Shown here in pieces: positions 1 to 9,537 of a stretch of DNA of 54,989 nucleotides. Every line of letters begins with the position of its first letter. Positions within the stretch are counted from its first letter, which is position 1. The notes under the pieces were generated by a model, which was not told where the DNA came from, made no database searches, and saw nothing but the letters and a program-made list of their open reading frames with translations. The translations under genes and the position numbers were made by a program. Source of the stretch: UBA5216 sp043743335 (GTDB taxonomy: Bacteria; Pseudomonadota; Gammaproteobacteria; Burkholderiales; SG8-41); contig JAYTWR010000068.1 in the NCBI GenBank assembly GCA_043743335.1, positions 1-54,989 of the forward strand, read 5' to 3'.

Positions 1-1321
1 GGGCACCTCTAAAAATTGCATAATTTTGAGGCACATTGTAAACGTTACGTGAGCATGTACGTTGTAAGGTTAAATCACCAACACGAAGCCAGAGCAAAAT
101 GCGGATTCGACTTCAACCCAGTTTTTTCGATATTCATGATCGCACTACCAAGCTGACCGAGATGGGCGATCCGCTGGTGGGCCTGAACGAACAGATAGAC
201 TGGGAAGCGTTTCGCCCCAGTTTGAATGGCGTGCATGAGAAAGTGCGCAAGAGTCGCGCGGGAGCTAAACCGATTGATGTGGTGCTGATGTTCAAGATAC
301 TGGTGCTGCAACAGTTGCACAACCTGTCGGATGATCGCATCGAGTATCAGATACGGGATCGGCTGTCGTTCATGCGGTTTCTGGGGTTGCAGATGGAGAG
401 CCGGGTGCCGGACGCCAAGACGGTATGGCTGTTCCGTGAGCGGCTGAAGCAACTGAAGCTGGTGGAAGTGCTGTTTGCCAAGTTTCATGAGCAACTGGCG
501 AATCGGGGTTACGTGGCACGTGCGGGGCAAATGATCGACGCCACGTTTGTCGAAGTGCCGCGTCAACGTAACAGCCGGGAAGAGAACGCTGCCATCAAGG
601 CGGGAAAACCGCCTGAAGCCTGGAAAGACACACCGGCCAAGCAGCGCCAGAAGGACGTGGATGCACGCTGGGCCAAGAAGAACAACGAGACGCACTACGG
701 CTACAAAAACCACATCAACGCCGATGAAGCGCACAAGCTGGTGCAAAGCTACGCGGTGAGCGATGCGTCGGTGCATGACAGCCAGGTGTTTGAAGAGCTA
801 TTGGATCAGACGGTAGACGCCGAGGGCAAGAAGCGTCCGGCCTATGCCGATAGCGCCTACCGTTCCAAGGAACGCGAACAGACACTGGCGCAAGACGGCA
901 TTGAAAGTCACATCCATGAAAAGGGTACGCGGGGTCATCCGCTCACCGAAGAACAAAAGCTCTCGAACCGGATCAAATCGAAGACGCGGGTGCGTGTGGA
1001 ACATGTGTTTGGCGCCCAGCATGCGATGGGCGGGCATATTGTGCGTACGATTGGTTTGGCGCGCGCCAAGGTGAAGATCGGCATGATGAACTTGGTCTAC
1101 AACATGAAGCGGTTAGGACAATTGCTCAAGCGTGAAGCGCAAGCTGCGCTGGCGGCACGCAACCCACACGGGAGAGGTGCGTCCGCAGCGGCATAAAAGG
1201 CGGGATACGCCCGTAAAAGGGGCTAGTTTCAAGCAAAAGCTTGCCGAAAACCGGCGTAACATGGCGAACGCATTATGAATTTGGCAGTTCCGCTTCTGCA
1301 AACCGATTAATAGAGGTCCCC
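1..1321 (+). mobile_element. IS5-family insertion sequence
   Basis: One transposase gene lies between imperfect terminal inverted repeats. The left end begins GGGCACCTCTA and the right end, read on the minus strand, begins GGGGACCTCTA; about 11 of the first 14 bases match. The element starts at base 1, so its left flank is not visible. Immediately right of it is TTAA (1322-1325), which would fit the 4-bp YTAR target duplication of IS5 elements. The insertion lies 6 bp beyond the valS stop codon, so valS itself is intact. Confidence 0.85.
99..1196 (+). CDS. IS5-family transposase (DDE)
   Basis: A 365-residue transposase that would cut and rejoin the ends of its own element. The N-terminal part (about residues 1-110) resembles the DUF772-type domain of IS5 transposases. 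The catalytic triad is visible as D147 (context MIDATF), D251 (YADSAYRS) and E301 (RVEHVF), followed by the usual basic C-terminal tail. Length and spacing are normal for the IS5 group, with no frameshift or internal stop, so the gene looks intact. It fills most of the 1.3-kb element. The upstream segment holds the left inverted repeat and no recognisable strong ribosome binding site. Confidence 0.9.
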   Translation: MRIRLQPSFFDIHDRTTKLTEMGDPLVGLNEQIDWEAFRPSLNGVHEKVRKSRAGAKPIDVVLMFKILVLQQLHNLSDDRIEYQIRDRLSFMRFLGLQMESRVPDAKTVWLFRERLKQLKLVEVLFAKFHEQLANRGYVARAGQMIDATFVEVPRQRNSREENAAIKAGKPPEAWKDTPAKQRQKDVDARWAKKNNETHYGYKNHINADEAHKLVQSYAVSDASVHDSQVFEELLDQTVDAEGKKRPAYADSAYRSKEREQTLAQDGIESHIHEKGTRGHPLTEEQKLSNRIKSKTRVRVEHVFGAQHAMGGHIVRTIGLARAKVKIGMMNLVYNMKRLGQLLKREAQAALAARNPHGRGASAAA

Positions 1322-1327
1322 TTAAAT

Positions 1328-4300
1328 TTATCCGGCGAGCTTGGCGAGTTGGGCGTCGATGTCCGCCAGCGCGGTTTCAAACGTGGCAAGACGCTCGCGC
1401 TCTTGTGCGACCACGGCAGGCGGTGCCTTGTCGACGAAGCTGGGCTTGGATAGCTTGGCTTTTGCGTTGTCAATTTCGCCCGCTTTGCGCGCGCGTTCTT
1501 TTTGCAGACGGGTGGTTTCGGCGGCTTTGTCGATTTCAACTTTCAACATCAGTTTGAACGCGCCAACGGTGGAGACCGGGGCATCTTCCGCTGGCAGTGC
1601 CGCGACAATTTGCACATCAGTAAGTCGCGCCAGCGCCGCCATGTACGGCGCGTAGGCCGTTAGCGCTTGGGCATCACCCTGCGCAATCAGCGGCACGCGT
1701 TTGCCCGGTGCCAAGCCCATGCTGCTGCGCAAGGTGCGGCACGCGTTCGTCAATTCTTTTAAGGTATCCATGAACGCTTCCGCTTCGGCATCGATCTTCG
1801 CTGGCTCGCACTGCGGGTAGCGTTGCAACATAATCGACTCGCCTGGCTTTCCAACCACGAGCGCCAAGGGCGCGACGATTTGCCATAATTCCTCGGTAAT
1901 GAACGGGATTACCGGGTGCGCCAGACGCAACATCGTCTCCAGCACGCGCACCAGTGTGCGGCGCGTGGCGCGTTGTTGCGCTTCGTTGCCACTTTGCATC
2001 TGCACCTTGGCGAGTTCGACATACCAATCGCAGTACTCGTCCCACGTGAGTTCGTAGAGGGCGCGTGCGAGATTGTCGAAGCGATATTCGGTGAACGCTT
2101 GTGCAGCCGCAGCCTCAGCGCGCTGCAGGCGGCTGCTAATCCAGCGGTCGGCAGCGGAGTATTCAAACGCGGCGTTGTCATCCAGCCCCACGTCCTTGCC
2201 GTCGCAGTTCATCAACACAAAGCGCGTGGCGTTCCACAGCTTGTTGCAGAAGTTGCGATAACCGTCGCAGCGTTGTAAATCGAATTTAATGTCACGGCCC
2301 GGCGAAGCCAGACTCGCGAACGTGAAGCGCAGCGCATCGGTGCCGAAGGCGGCGATGCCGTCGGGGAAATGCTTTTTGGTGGTGGCGGTAATCTTGTCGG
2401 CCTGACGCGGGTCCATCAGGTTAGCGGTGCGCTTGGCCACCAGCGCATCGAGTGTGATGCCGTCCACGATATCCAGTGGGTCCAGCACGTTGCCCTTGGA
2501 TTTGGACATCTTTTGGCCTTCCGCGTCGCGGATGAGACCATGCACGTACACCTCTTTGAACGGCACTTGATCGGTGAAGTGCAGGGTCATCATCACCATG
2601 CGCGCCACCCAGAAGAAAATGATGTCAAAGCCGGTGACCAGCACGGACGAGGGCAGATAACGCGCCAGTGCTGCGTTGGCGTCTTGCGGATAACCCGGCG
2701 TCCAATCCAGTGTGGAAAATGGCCACAGGGCGGAGGAATACCAAGTGTCGAGCACATCTTCATCTTGCTGCAACGGCGCGGGCGCGGGGTTTTCACCGGC
2801 CTCCAGTCGCGCAGGCAGTTTCTCGTCGTACTGTGCAATCGCTTCTTCACGTGTGCGTGCGACGTAAATATTGCCTTCAGCGTCGTACCACGCGGGGATG
2901 CGATGGCCCCACCACAGTTGGCGCGAGATGCACCAATCCTGAATGTTGGTAAGCCACTGGTTGTAGGTGTTGGTCCAGTTCTCCGGCACAAATTTGATTT
3001 GCCCCAGCGCTACGGCATCCAGCCCGCGCTGCGCCAGTGATTCCATTTTGATGAACCACTGGTCGGTCAACATTGGCTCAACGATGGCGTCGGTGCGGCC
3101 GCAGCGCGGCACCATCAATTTGTGCGGCTTGGTCTCCGCCAGCAGTCCTTGGGCTTCGAGATCGGCGAGTACGCGCTTGCGCGCTTCAAAGCGATCCAGC
3201 CCGCGATAGGCTTCGGGCGCGTTGTCGTTGATTTTGGCGTCGAGCGTGAGTATGTTTATCAGCTCAAGTTTGTGTCGCACGCCGACCTGATAATCGTTGA
3301 AGTCATGGGCCGGCGTGATTTTCACGCAGCCCGTGCCGAACGCGGCATCGACATAGTCGTCGGCGATCACCGGGATGGTGCGTCCGGTCAGCGGCAGCGT
3401 GACTTGCTTGCCGATCAGGTGCTTGTACCGTTCGTCTTCCGGGTTGATGGCCACAGCGACGTCGCCGAGCATGGTTTCAGGCCGCGTGGTGGCGACCACC
3501 AACTGGCCATCGCCTTCAGCCAACGGGTAACGGATGTGCCACAGCTTGCCGTCTTCTTCGACCGATTCGACTTCAAGATCTGACACTGCCGTTTGCAGAA
3601 TGGGGTCCCAGTTCACCAGCCGCTTGCCGCGATAGATCAGGCCCTGCTGGTGCATGCGCACGAAGGTCTCGGTCACGGTGCGCGAGAGGCCTTCGTCCAT
3701 GGTGAAGCGCTCGCGCTCCCAGTCGCACGAACTGCCGAGCCGCCGCATTTGGCGTGTGATGGTGGAGCCGGATTCTTCTTTCCACTGCCACACGCGCTCG
3801 ACGAATTTCTCGCGGCCCAAGTCGTGGCGCGAGATTTTTTGTGCATCGAGCTGGCGCTCGACCACGATTTGCGTGGCGATGCCCGCGTGATCGGTGCCCG
3901 CTTGCCACAGCGTGTTGTCGCCGCGCATGCGGTGATAGCGCGTCAACGCATCCATCAGTGTGTGCTGAAAGGCGTGGCCCATGTGCAGCGTGCCGGTGAC
4001 GTTGGGCGGGGGCAGCAGGATGCAGTAGTTATCCGTCTTGGCGGCGTCAGCGCCGGCCTTGAAAAAACCCTGCTTTTCCCATGTGGGATACCAGCGCGCT
4101 TCTATGGCGGCGGGCTCAAAACTCTTGGCGAGTTCCATCGATTTTGGCGGAGGTGAGGAAGATGCGGGTGCTGCGGGAGAGGGCGACATTATACCGGAGG
4201 CCGCCGCGCCGGCCACGGCCAGTGTGGTCTGCTGAGCAGCCAGATGCGTGCGTAGCGTGTCTTGCACGGTACTGCGCACCATGTCGCCGATGCTGGCTTT

Positions 4301-4792
4301 GAGATCTTCTGCGATGCGCGCCAGTGCCTGATCTAGCGCAGAGCCGATTTCCGGCATGACGCGTTGGCGCACCACGTTGGTGATGCGATCATCCATCTGT
4401 GACATCACGCGCAAATAGGCCGTGTGTTCAAGATTCTGGTTTTGTACGCGCGAAATGACTTCGGGCAATGCTGCGGTGGCAGTATCAACATTGGCATCAG
4501 CATTTGCATCAGCATCAGCCGGTAGGGTCGCGGCGCTGTCGTTTTTGGGCGTCGGGATTTCGCGCGCGGGTGCCGGCCGCGCCACGCTGGTGAGCAGCGG
4601 GATATCGTCGTCCGGCGCGGGTGTGGGTTGCGCTGCGACTGCGGCTGCGGGTGGCGGCACCGGCTGCGCTGGTGACGGGCGGCGGTGACGGTTTAGCAGC
4701 GCATCGGCACGTGCGAGGATTGCGCTGTCGCTGTCCGCATCGTTGCTGTTACCGTTGTCGTCGTTTACCGGGTGTTCCGTGGGTTCCGCCAT
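1328..4792 (-). CDS. valS: Valyl-tRNA synthetase with fused DUF2486-like N-terminus
   Basis: Class I aminoacyl-tRNA synthetase charging tRNA-Val. From residue 219 onward the protein is a normal ValS of about 936 residues: HMGH signature at 270-273, editing domain with TTRPET near 435-440, KMSKS at 761-765, and the C-terminal coiled coil. Residues 1-200 are extra. They are low complexity and acidic/proline-rich (DDDIPLLTSV at 61-70) and end in a helical part (110-195), resembling the small DUF2486 protein often encoded between holC and valS in Burkholderiales. No stop separates the parts. Possible internal ValS starts are M202 (ATG at 4189) and M219 (ATG at 4138); neither has a good ribosome binding site. 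Fusion or two overlapping in-frame products are both possible. It follows holC by 12 bp, in the same transcription unit. Confidence 0.93.
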   Translation of the reverse strand: MAEPTEHPVNDDNGNSNDADSDSAILARADALLNRHRRPSPAQPVPPPAAAVAAQPTPAPDDDIPLLTSVARPAPAREIPTPKNDSAATLPADADANADANVDTATAALPEVISRVQNQNLEHTAYLRVMSQMDDRITNVVRQRVMPEIGSALDQALARIAEDLKASIGDMVRSTVQDTLRTHLAAQQTTLAVAGAAASGIMSPSPAAPASSSPPPKSMELAKSFEPAAIEARWYPTWEKQGFFKAGADAAKTDNYCILLPPPNVTGTLHMGHAFQHTLMDALTRYHRMRGDNTLWQAGTDHAGIATQIVVERQLDAQKISRHDLGREKFVERVWQWKEESGSTITRQMRRLGSSCDWERERFTMDEGLSRTVTETFVRMHQQGLIYRGKRLVNWDPILQTAVSDLEVESVEEDGKLWHIRYPLAEGDGQLVVATTRPETMLGDVAVAINPEDERYKHLIGKQVTLPLTGRTIPVIADDYVDAAFGTGCVKITPAHDFNDYQVGVRHKLELINILTLDAKINDNAPEAYRGLDRFEARKRVLADLEAQGLLAETKPHKLMVPRCGRTDAIVEPMLTDQWFIKMESLAQRGLDAVALGQIKFVPENWTNTYNQWLTNIQDWCISRQLWWGHRIPAWYDAEGNIYVARTREEAIAQYDEKLPARLEAGENPAPAPLQQDEDVLDTWYSSALWPFSTLDWTPGYPQDANAALARYLPSSVLVTGFDIIFFWVARMVMMTLHFTDQVPFKEVYVHGLIRDAEGQKMSKSKGNVLDPLDIVDGITLDALVAKRTANLMDPRQADKITATTKKHFPDGIAAFGTDALRFTFASLASPGRDIKFDLQRCDGYRNFCNKLWNATRFVLMNCDGKDVGLDDNAAFEYSAADRWISSRLQRAEAAAAQAFTEYRFDNLARALYELTWDEYCDWYVELAKVQMQSGNEAQQRATRRTLVRVLETMLRLAHPVIPFITEELWQIVAPLALVVGKPGESIMLQRYPQCEPAKIDAEAEAFMDTLKELTNACRTLRSSMGLAPGKRVPLIAQGDAQALTAYAPYMAALARLTDVQIVAALPAEDAPVSTVGAFKLMLKVEIDKAAETTRLQKERARKAGEIDNAKAKLSKPSFVDKAPPAVVAQERERLATFETALADIDAQLAKLAG

Positions 4793-4804
4793 GGTTGCAG
4801 CAAG

Positions 4805-5236
4805 CTACTGCGCGGGTGTCGCAGACAGGTCGTGGCTGCGGATTTCGTAGCCGCGGTCGCGGTAAAACTTGAAACGTGCGCGGGCGCTCGCGCGGTCGGC
4901 GTCGTCTTGGCTGACGATTTCAATCAGGCGCTGAAAGCGGCTGAACACCGGCGGCCATTCATCGCGCAAATTGAGCAACACTTCATCGTGCGGCGGCTCG
5001 ATACCTTCGTGATCGATCACGATGGGTGTGCGCGCGGCCAACGGATGCGAGGCGCTGCAATGCGGGACAAAGGTGAGCGGTGAGGCCGACCACAGCATGC
5101 GGTCAAATTGCTGCACGGTGGCCGCGTCCGGGCATAGCACCGCCACGCGCAGGCCTTGGCTGTGGGCTTTCGCGGCCAATCGGCAGGCCACGTTCAGTTT
5201 GTTGCCGACATGCGTGTAAAAGTCGATCTGCGTCAT
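4805..5236 (-). CDS. holC: DNA polymerase III subunit chi
   Basis: 143-residue accessory subunit of the clamp-loader complex, which links the replicative polymerase to single-strand-binding protein. The start (MTQIDFYTHV), the VLCPD segment and the region around HPLAARTPIVI match the HolC family, and the length is typical. It lies between pepA and valS on the same strand, the conserved order in beta- and gammaproteobacteria. The 45-bp gap from pepA is filled by a copy of the dispersed AT-rich motif, 24 bp before the start codon. Confidence 0.92.
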   Translation of the reverse strand: MTQIDFYTHVGNKLNVACRLAAKAHSQGLRVAVLCPDAATVQQFDRMLWSASPLTFVPHCSASHPLAARTPIVIDHEGIEPPHDEVLLNLRDEWPPVFSRFQRLIEIVSQDDADRASARARFKFYRDRGYEIRSHDLSATPAQ

Positions 5237-5259
5237 TGCTGTCAGACGTGGAGTTTGTG

Positions 5260-5280
5260 TAAGTAATTGATTTTATTGAA
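5260..5280 (+). repeat. Dispersed AT-rich motif, copy 1
   Basis: TAAGTAATTGATTTTATTGA on the plus strand. It fills the gap between the pepA stop and the holC start, both on the minus strand. Strong match to the family described in the findings. Confidence 0.65.
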
Positions 5281-6774
5281 TTATTTTTGTCCAGCACGCT
5301 GTATCAGAAACTGCGTCAGTAGCGGCACCGGGCGTCCAGTGGAGCCTTTGTCTTTGCCGGATTTCCACGCCGTACCCGCGACATCCAGATGCGCCCATTT
5401 GAATTTTTTGGTGAAGCGCGACAGGTAGCAAGCCGCAGTCACTGCCCCTGCCGGACGCCCGCCGATGTTGGCGAAATCGGCGAAATTGCTTTTGAGCTGA
5501 TCCTGATATTCGTCGTGCAGCGGCAGATGCCAGGCGCGGTCTTGCGCAGCGTCGCCGGCGGCCAGCACTTCTTTGGCCAAGGCGTCGTCGTTGGCGAAAA
5601 GGCCGCTCACCACATGGCCGAGCGCGATGACGCAGGCGCCGGTGAGCGTGGCGATGTCAATCACGGCGGACGGTTCGTAACGCTCGGCGTAAGTCAGCGC
5701 ATCGCACAGAATGAGCCGTCCCTCAGCGTCGGTGTTGAGGATTTCGATGGTTTGCCCCGACATGCTTTTAACGATATCGCCGGGCTTGGTGGCGCGGCTG
5801 CCGGGCATGTTTTCAGTCGCGGGAATAATGCCGACCACGTTGATCGGCAGGCGCATTTCCGCAAGGGCGCGGAAGGTGCCGAGCACACTGCCGGCGCCGC
5901 TCATATCGAATTTCATTTCGTCCATCTCGCCAGCGGGCTTGAGCGAGGTGCCGCCGGTATCGAAGGTGACGCCCTTGCCGACCAACGCTACCGGCTTTTG
6001 GCTTTTTGGCCCGCCGTGGTATTCGAGCACGATCAGCTTGGGCGGTTCGGCGCTGCCGCGCGCGACCGAGAGTAGGGAGCCCATGCCGAGTTTTTGCATC
6101 TCGGGACGGTCGAGCACCTTAATTTTCAGGCGATAGCGTTTGGCGAGCGCCTGCGCTTCTTTGGCGAGATAGGTTGGTGTACACACGTTACCCGGCAGGT
6201 TGCCGAGATCTTTGGCGAGACTCATGCCGTGGCCCACCGCGACGCCCTGCGCCAAGCCGCGAGCCGCGCGTTTGCTGTCTGCGGCGGAGGCATGAGCGAG
6301 CGTCAGGTGCTTCAAGGTTGAGGGCGGTGTTTCGCGCTTGCTTTTCATGTGCTCAAAGCGGTAACCCGCTTCGATGGCGAGCGTGGCGGCTTGTGCCGTA
6401 CGCCACGCGATGTCGGAATCACCAGCGGTGAGCGTGGTCAAGTGGATTTCAGCGTCTGCAGCACCCGTGGCGCTAACGGCGCGCAAGGCCGTGGCGACGG
6501 CGTTGCGATAGGCTTTTTCATGGAACGATTTTTCCGGCCCCAAGCCGACCAACAGCACGCGTGTACAAGCGGTGTGGGCAACGCCGTGCAGCAGCAGGGT
6601 GGCACCCGCACGGCCTTCCATGTCGCCGCTTTTGAGTGCTTGGGTCAGCGCGCCTTTGGCGACGCGGTCGAGCGCAGCAGCGGGGCCGCTTAATTTGCGC
6701 GATTCAAACACGCCGACCACGGCGCAAGCCGTTTTGGACAGACCCGGCGCTACACATTCTGTGCTAAATTCCAC
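5281..6774 (-). CDS. pepA: Leucyl aminopeptidase (M17)
   Basis: 497-residue cytosolic, metal-dependent exopeptidase releasing N-terminal residues. In some bacteria PepA also binds DNA, which cannot be judged here. The M17 signature NTDAEGRL and the metal/active-site stretch VGKGVTFDTGGTSLKPA are both present, and the length is standard. The start is GTG at 6774, chosen because AGAGGAG lies 6 bases upstream and the N-terminus aligns with the family. It is the first gene of the pepA-holC-valS unit and is divergent from lptF, the usual arrangement. Confidence 0.95.
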   Translation of the reverse strand: MEFSTECVAPGLSKTACAVVGVFESRKLSGPAAALDRVAKGALTQALKSGDMEGRAGATLLLHGVAHTACTRVLLVGLGPEKSFHEKAYRNAVATALRAVSATGAADAEIHLTTLTAGDSDIAWRTAQAATLAIEAGYRFEHMKSKRETPPSTLKHLTLAHASAADSKRAARGLAQGVAVGHGMSLAKDLGNLPGNVCTPTYLAKEAQALAKRYRLKIKVLDRPEMQKLGMGSLLSVARGSAEPPKLIVLEYHGGPKSQKPVALVGKGVTFDTGGTSLKPAGEMDEMKFDMSGAGSVLGTFRALAEMRLPINVVGIIPATENMPGSRATKPGDIVKSMSGQTIEILNTDAEGRLILCDALTYAERYEPSAVIDIATLTGACVIALGHVVSGLFANDDALAKEVLAAGDAAQDRAWHLPLHDEYQDQLKSNFADFANIGGRPAGAVTAACYLSRFTKKFKWAHLDVAGTAWKSGKDKGSTGRPVPLLTQFLIQRAGQK

Positions 6775-6799
6775 GGCGAACTCCTCTGTAAAACATGAA

Positions 6800-6828
6800 T
6801 TGAAACAGTTCGATAAACACGATAAATA
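6800..6828 (+). promoter_or_regulatory. Candidate sigma-70 promoter for lptFG
   Basis: TTGAAA, a 17-bp spacer, then TAAATA, about 70 bp before the lptF start in the pepA/lptF divergent region. Pattern match only. Confidence 0.4.
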
Positions 6829-6896
6829 CCACAGGCCGATAGCGACAACCCGCGTTTCATTATCGGCGGTTTTCCTCTGAAAAGCAAAATGGCCGC

Positions 6897-7979
6897 ATGA
6901 TATTTCACAGGACGCTGCTGCGCGAAATGGCGAGTACCGCGCTGGCGACTTTTCTTGTGTTGCTGGGTATCGTGCTGACTACCCAACTGGTGCGTTTGCT
7001 GGCACTGGCTGCGGGCGGCTCCATTACTTCGACCAGCGTGCTGGCGTTGTTGGGCTTTACCTTGATCGGATTTTTGCCCACGCTGTTGTCGCTAACCTTG
7101 TTTATCGCGGTGCTGATGACGCTAAGCCGCGCGTACCGCGATTCGGAAATGGTGGTGTGGTTTTCGTGCGGCGTGGGCCTTGTGCGCTGGGTGACGCCGG
7201 TGCTGATGTTCGCGTTGCCGCTGGTGGCGACCATTGCCGCACTGGCACTGGGCTTGTCGCCTTGGGCGGCAGGCAAGGCCGAGGACTACCGCAAAATTCT
7301 CGACAGCCGCGACGACGCGTCGGTGATTCAGGCGGGCGTGTTTCGTGAGTCAAAGCAGGCCGACCGCGTGTTTTTTGTCGAGTCGGCTTCGATCATCGAC
7401 AACCGTGTGGAAAACGTATTTGTGAGTTCCACCCAGCACGGCAAAACCGGGGTTATGGTGGCGAAGCAGGGCTTTCAGGAAACCGTGGCCAATGGCGACC
7501 GCTTTTTGGTGTTGCTCAATGGCTATCGCTACGAAGGCGAACCGGGGCGAGCCGATTATCGCGTCTACGAATTCGAGCGCTACGCCGTGCGTGTGGAGAC
7601 GCAGGAGGCGATACGCGCGCCCGGTACTAAGACGATGTCCACTCAGGAATTGATCGATCAAGGTGGTCCGCGCCAACTGGGCGAGCTGTCGTGGCGCATC
7701 GGCCTGCCCGTTAGCGCATTGTTGCTGGCGTTGCTAGCGATTCCGCTGTCGTTTGTGAATCCGCGCGCGGGGCGATCCCTCAATTTGATCCTCGCGGTGC
7801 TGGCCTATATGGTGTATGTCAATTTGCTGTCGGTGGTTCAGGCCTACATCGCGCAGTCGCGTTTGCAACTGGTGCCGGGCCTGGTGGTGTTGCACGCAAT
7901 AGTTGTGGTGCTGTTACTGCTGCTGTTTTACCGCAGACTGAGCGTGTTTTCGTGGCAACGTTTGTTGGCGCGAAAGTAA
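6897..7979 (+). CDS. lptF: LPS export permease LptF
   Basis: 360-residue inner-membrane subunit of the LptB2FG transporter that extracts lipopolysaccharide and passes it to LptC/LptA. Hydrophobic segments lie near the N-terminus (about 12-35, 50-75 and 95-120), then a periplasmic domain (about 130-260), then a second membrane block (about 270-350). This is the YjgP/YjgQ fold. The start MIFHRTLLRE matches the family. lptG follows after 6 bp, so the two are almost certainly co-transcribed, divergent from pepA. Confidence 0.93.
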   Translation: MIFHRTLLREMASTALATFLVLLGIVLTTQLVRLLALAAGGSITSTSVLALLGFTLIGFLPTLLSLTLFIAVLMTLSRAYRDSEMVVWFSCGVGLVRWVTPVLMFALPLVATIAALALGLSPWAAGKAEDYRKILDSRDDASVIQAGVFRESKQADRVFFVESASIIDNRVENVFVSSTQHGKTGVMVAKQGFQETVANGDRFLVLLNGYRYEGEPGRADYRVYEFERYAVRVETQEAIRAPGTKTMSTQELIDQGGPRQLGELSWRIGLPVSALLLALLAIPLSFVNPRAGRSLNLILAVLAYMVYVNLLSVVQAYIAQSRLQLVPGLVVLHAIVVVLLLLLFYRRLSVFSWQRLLARK

Positions 7980-7985
7980 AACGCC

Positions 7986-9059
7986 ATGAAAACCCTGCAC
8001 CGTTACATTGTGCGCGAAATCCTGCTGGCAACCCTATTGGTCATGGTCGCGTTGTTGATGTTGTTTTCGTTCTTTGATTTGGTGGAGGAAATCAAGGATA
8101 TTGGTCGTGGCAATTACCACATGCGGCATGTGGTGCGGCATGTGTTGTTGTCCATTCCCGGCCATATTTATGAGGTGTTTCCCATTGCGGCTTTGATCGG
8201 CACGCTGTTTGCGCTGGCACAGTTGGTGGCGAGTTCGGAATACACGGTCATGCGTACAGCGGGGGTTTCGCTGGTGCGCGTGCTCGGGACAATTTTCAGT
8301 GCCGGGTTGTTGCTGGCGGCCTTGACGTTTTTGTTTGGCGAGTATGTGGGGCCAGCGTCGGAAGAATTGGCGCAGCGCATACGCTCGCAGGCGATTACCG
8401 GCATTGTTGCGCAGGAGTTTCGCTCGGGCCTGTGGCTGAAGGATGACAAGAGTTTTATTAATGTGCGTGAAGTCACCACCGACGGCCAGATCAAGGGCGT
8501 GCATATTTACGAATTTGATGAAAACTCTCGGCTGCGCTCTGTGCTGGCGGCAGACAAAGGCGTATTTCAAGGCGAGCGGCAGTGGCTGCTCAGTGGTGTG
8601 CGGAAAACGTCTTTTACCGAGGTGCGCACGGAGGTCAGCAAAACAGACACCGCGCCGTGGCAATCCGTGCTGGAGCCACAATTATTCAACGTGTTGATGG
8701 TGCAGCCGGATCAAATGTCGGCGGCGAGCCTGAAATCGTTTGTCCAGCATTTGCAGGAAAACCGTCAAAAATCATTGCGTTACGAAATAGCGCTGTGGTC
8801 GAAAATCACCTATCCGCTGGCGGTGCTGACCATGATGCTGCTGGCGCTGCCGTTCGCGTATTTTCAGCGGCGGCAAGGCGGCGTGGGCGGGCGTATTTTT
8901 GCCGGCATTATGCTGGGGCTGGCATTTTACTTTTTGAATCAGCTCTCGGCGCATCTTGGTTTGCTCAACGAATGGCCAGCGCAGGCCAGCGCACTGCTGC
9001 CGATGGCGGCGTTTTTGTGTTTGGCGATGGCGATGCTGTGGCAGCAGGAGCGGCGCTAA
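7986..9059 (+). CDS. lptG: LPS export permease LptG
   Basis: 357-residue partner of LptF in the LptB2FG complex. It starts MKTLHRYIVREIL, typical for LptG, with three N-terminal membrane segments, a periplasmic beta-rich domain (about 130-255) and three C-terminal membrane segments (about 270-350). The conserved membrane segment with PFAYFQRRQGG is present near 285. It lies 6 bp behind lptF and converges with the RDD gene. Confidence 0.93.
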   Translation: MKTLHRYIVREILLATLLVMVALLMLFSFFDLVEEIKDIGRGNYHMRHVVRHVLLSIPGHIYEVFPIAALIGTLFALAQLVASSEYTVMRTAGVSLVRVLGTIFSAGLLLAALTFLFGEYVGPASEELAQRIRSQAITGIVAQEFRSGLWLKDDKSFINVREVTTDGQIKGVHIYEFDENSRLRSVLAADKGVFQGERQWLLSGVRKTSFTEVRTEVSKTDTAPWQSVLEPQLFNVLMVQPDQMSAASLKSFVQHLQENRQKSLRYEIALWSKITYPLAVLTMMLLALPFAYFQRRQGGVGGRIFAGIMLGLAFYFLNQLSAHLGLLNEWPAQASALLPMAAFLCLAMAMLWQQERR

Positions 9060-9066
9060 TCGCAGT

Positions 9067-9537
9067 CTAGCTTTGCAGGACGATGCGGGTGCCTGCCAGC
9101 CGGTCATGCAGGAATTGTCGGTCGCGATCAACCAACGCCCAGACGTAGCCTAATCCGAGCAATGCAATGCTCGCCAGTGCGGCGAAATAGCGCCGTATCG
9201 CGCACGGGTAGCTGACGGGTGAGCCATCTGCCATCACCAGCCGCATTTTCCAAGTTTTCATCGGCAGTGTTTGACCTTTGCTGGCCCATTGCCAAACATA
9301 GAATGCGCCGCAGAACACGATAATCCAAGCCTGTAACGCCGGGCGGGCAGTCGCGTTTTCCCAATGCCGCATGAGCATGACGGGCGGCAAAGCAGCAGCC
9401 AGCAGAACGGCGGTGAGTATCAGTGCTTCGTAGATGAGGCTGGTGAGGCGTCGCTTAAAGGTGGCCAGCGTAGAGGTGGCCAGCGTTGCGGCCTGCGGGG
9501 CGTGGCTCGCACCGGCGTCCGGCGTGCCGCGGTTCAC
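9067..9537 (-). CDS. RDD family membrane protein
   Basis: 156-residue small membrane protein. The RDD pattern is visible as RRLTSLIYEA at the N-terminus and VDRDRQFLHDRLAGT at the C-terminus, with hydrophobic segments near 38-60, 70-92 and 122-140. RDD proteins have no single known role; some affect ion transport or osmotic tolerance. It is the last gene of the four-gene run sigma factor, DUF3619, DUF3106, RDD. Its start overlaps the DUF3106 stop by 4 bp, so it is translationally coupled. Confidence 0.85.
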   Translation of the reverse strand: MNRGTPDAGASHAPQAATLATSTLATFKRRLTSLIYEALILTAVLLAAALPPVMLMRHWENATARPALQAWIIVFCGAFYVWQWASKGQTLPMKTWKMRLVMADGSPVSYPCAIRRYFAALASIALLGLGYVWALVDRDRQFLHDRLAGTRIVLQS

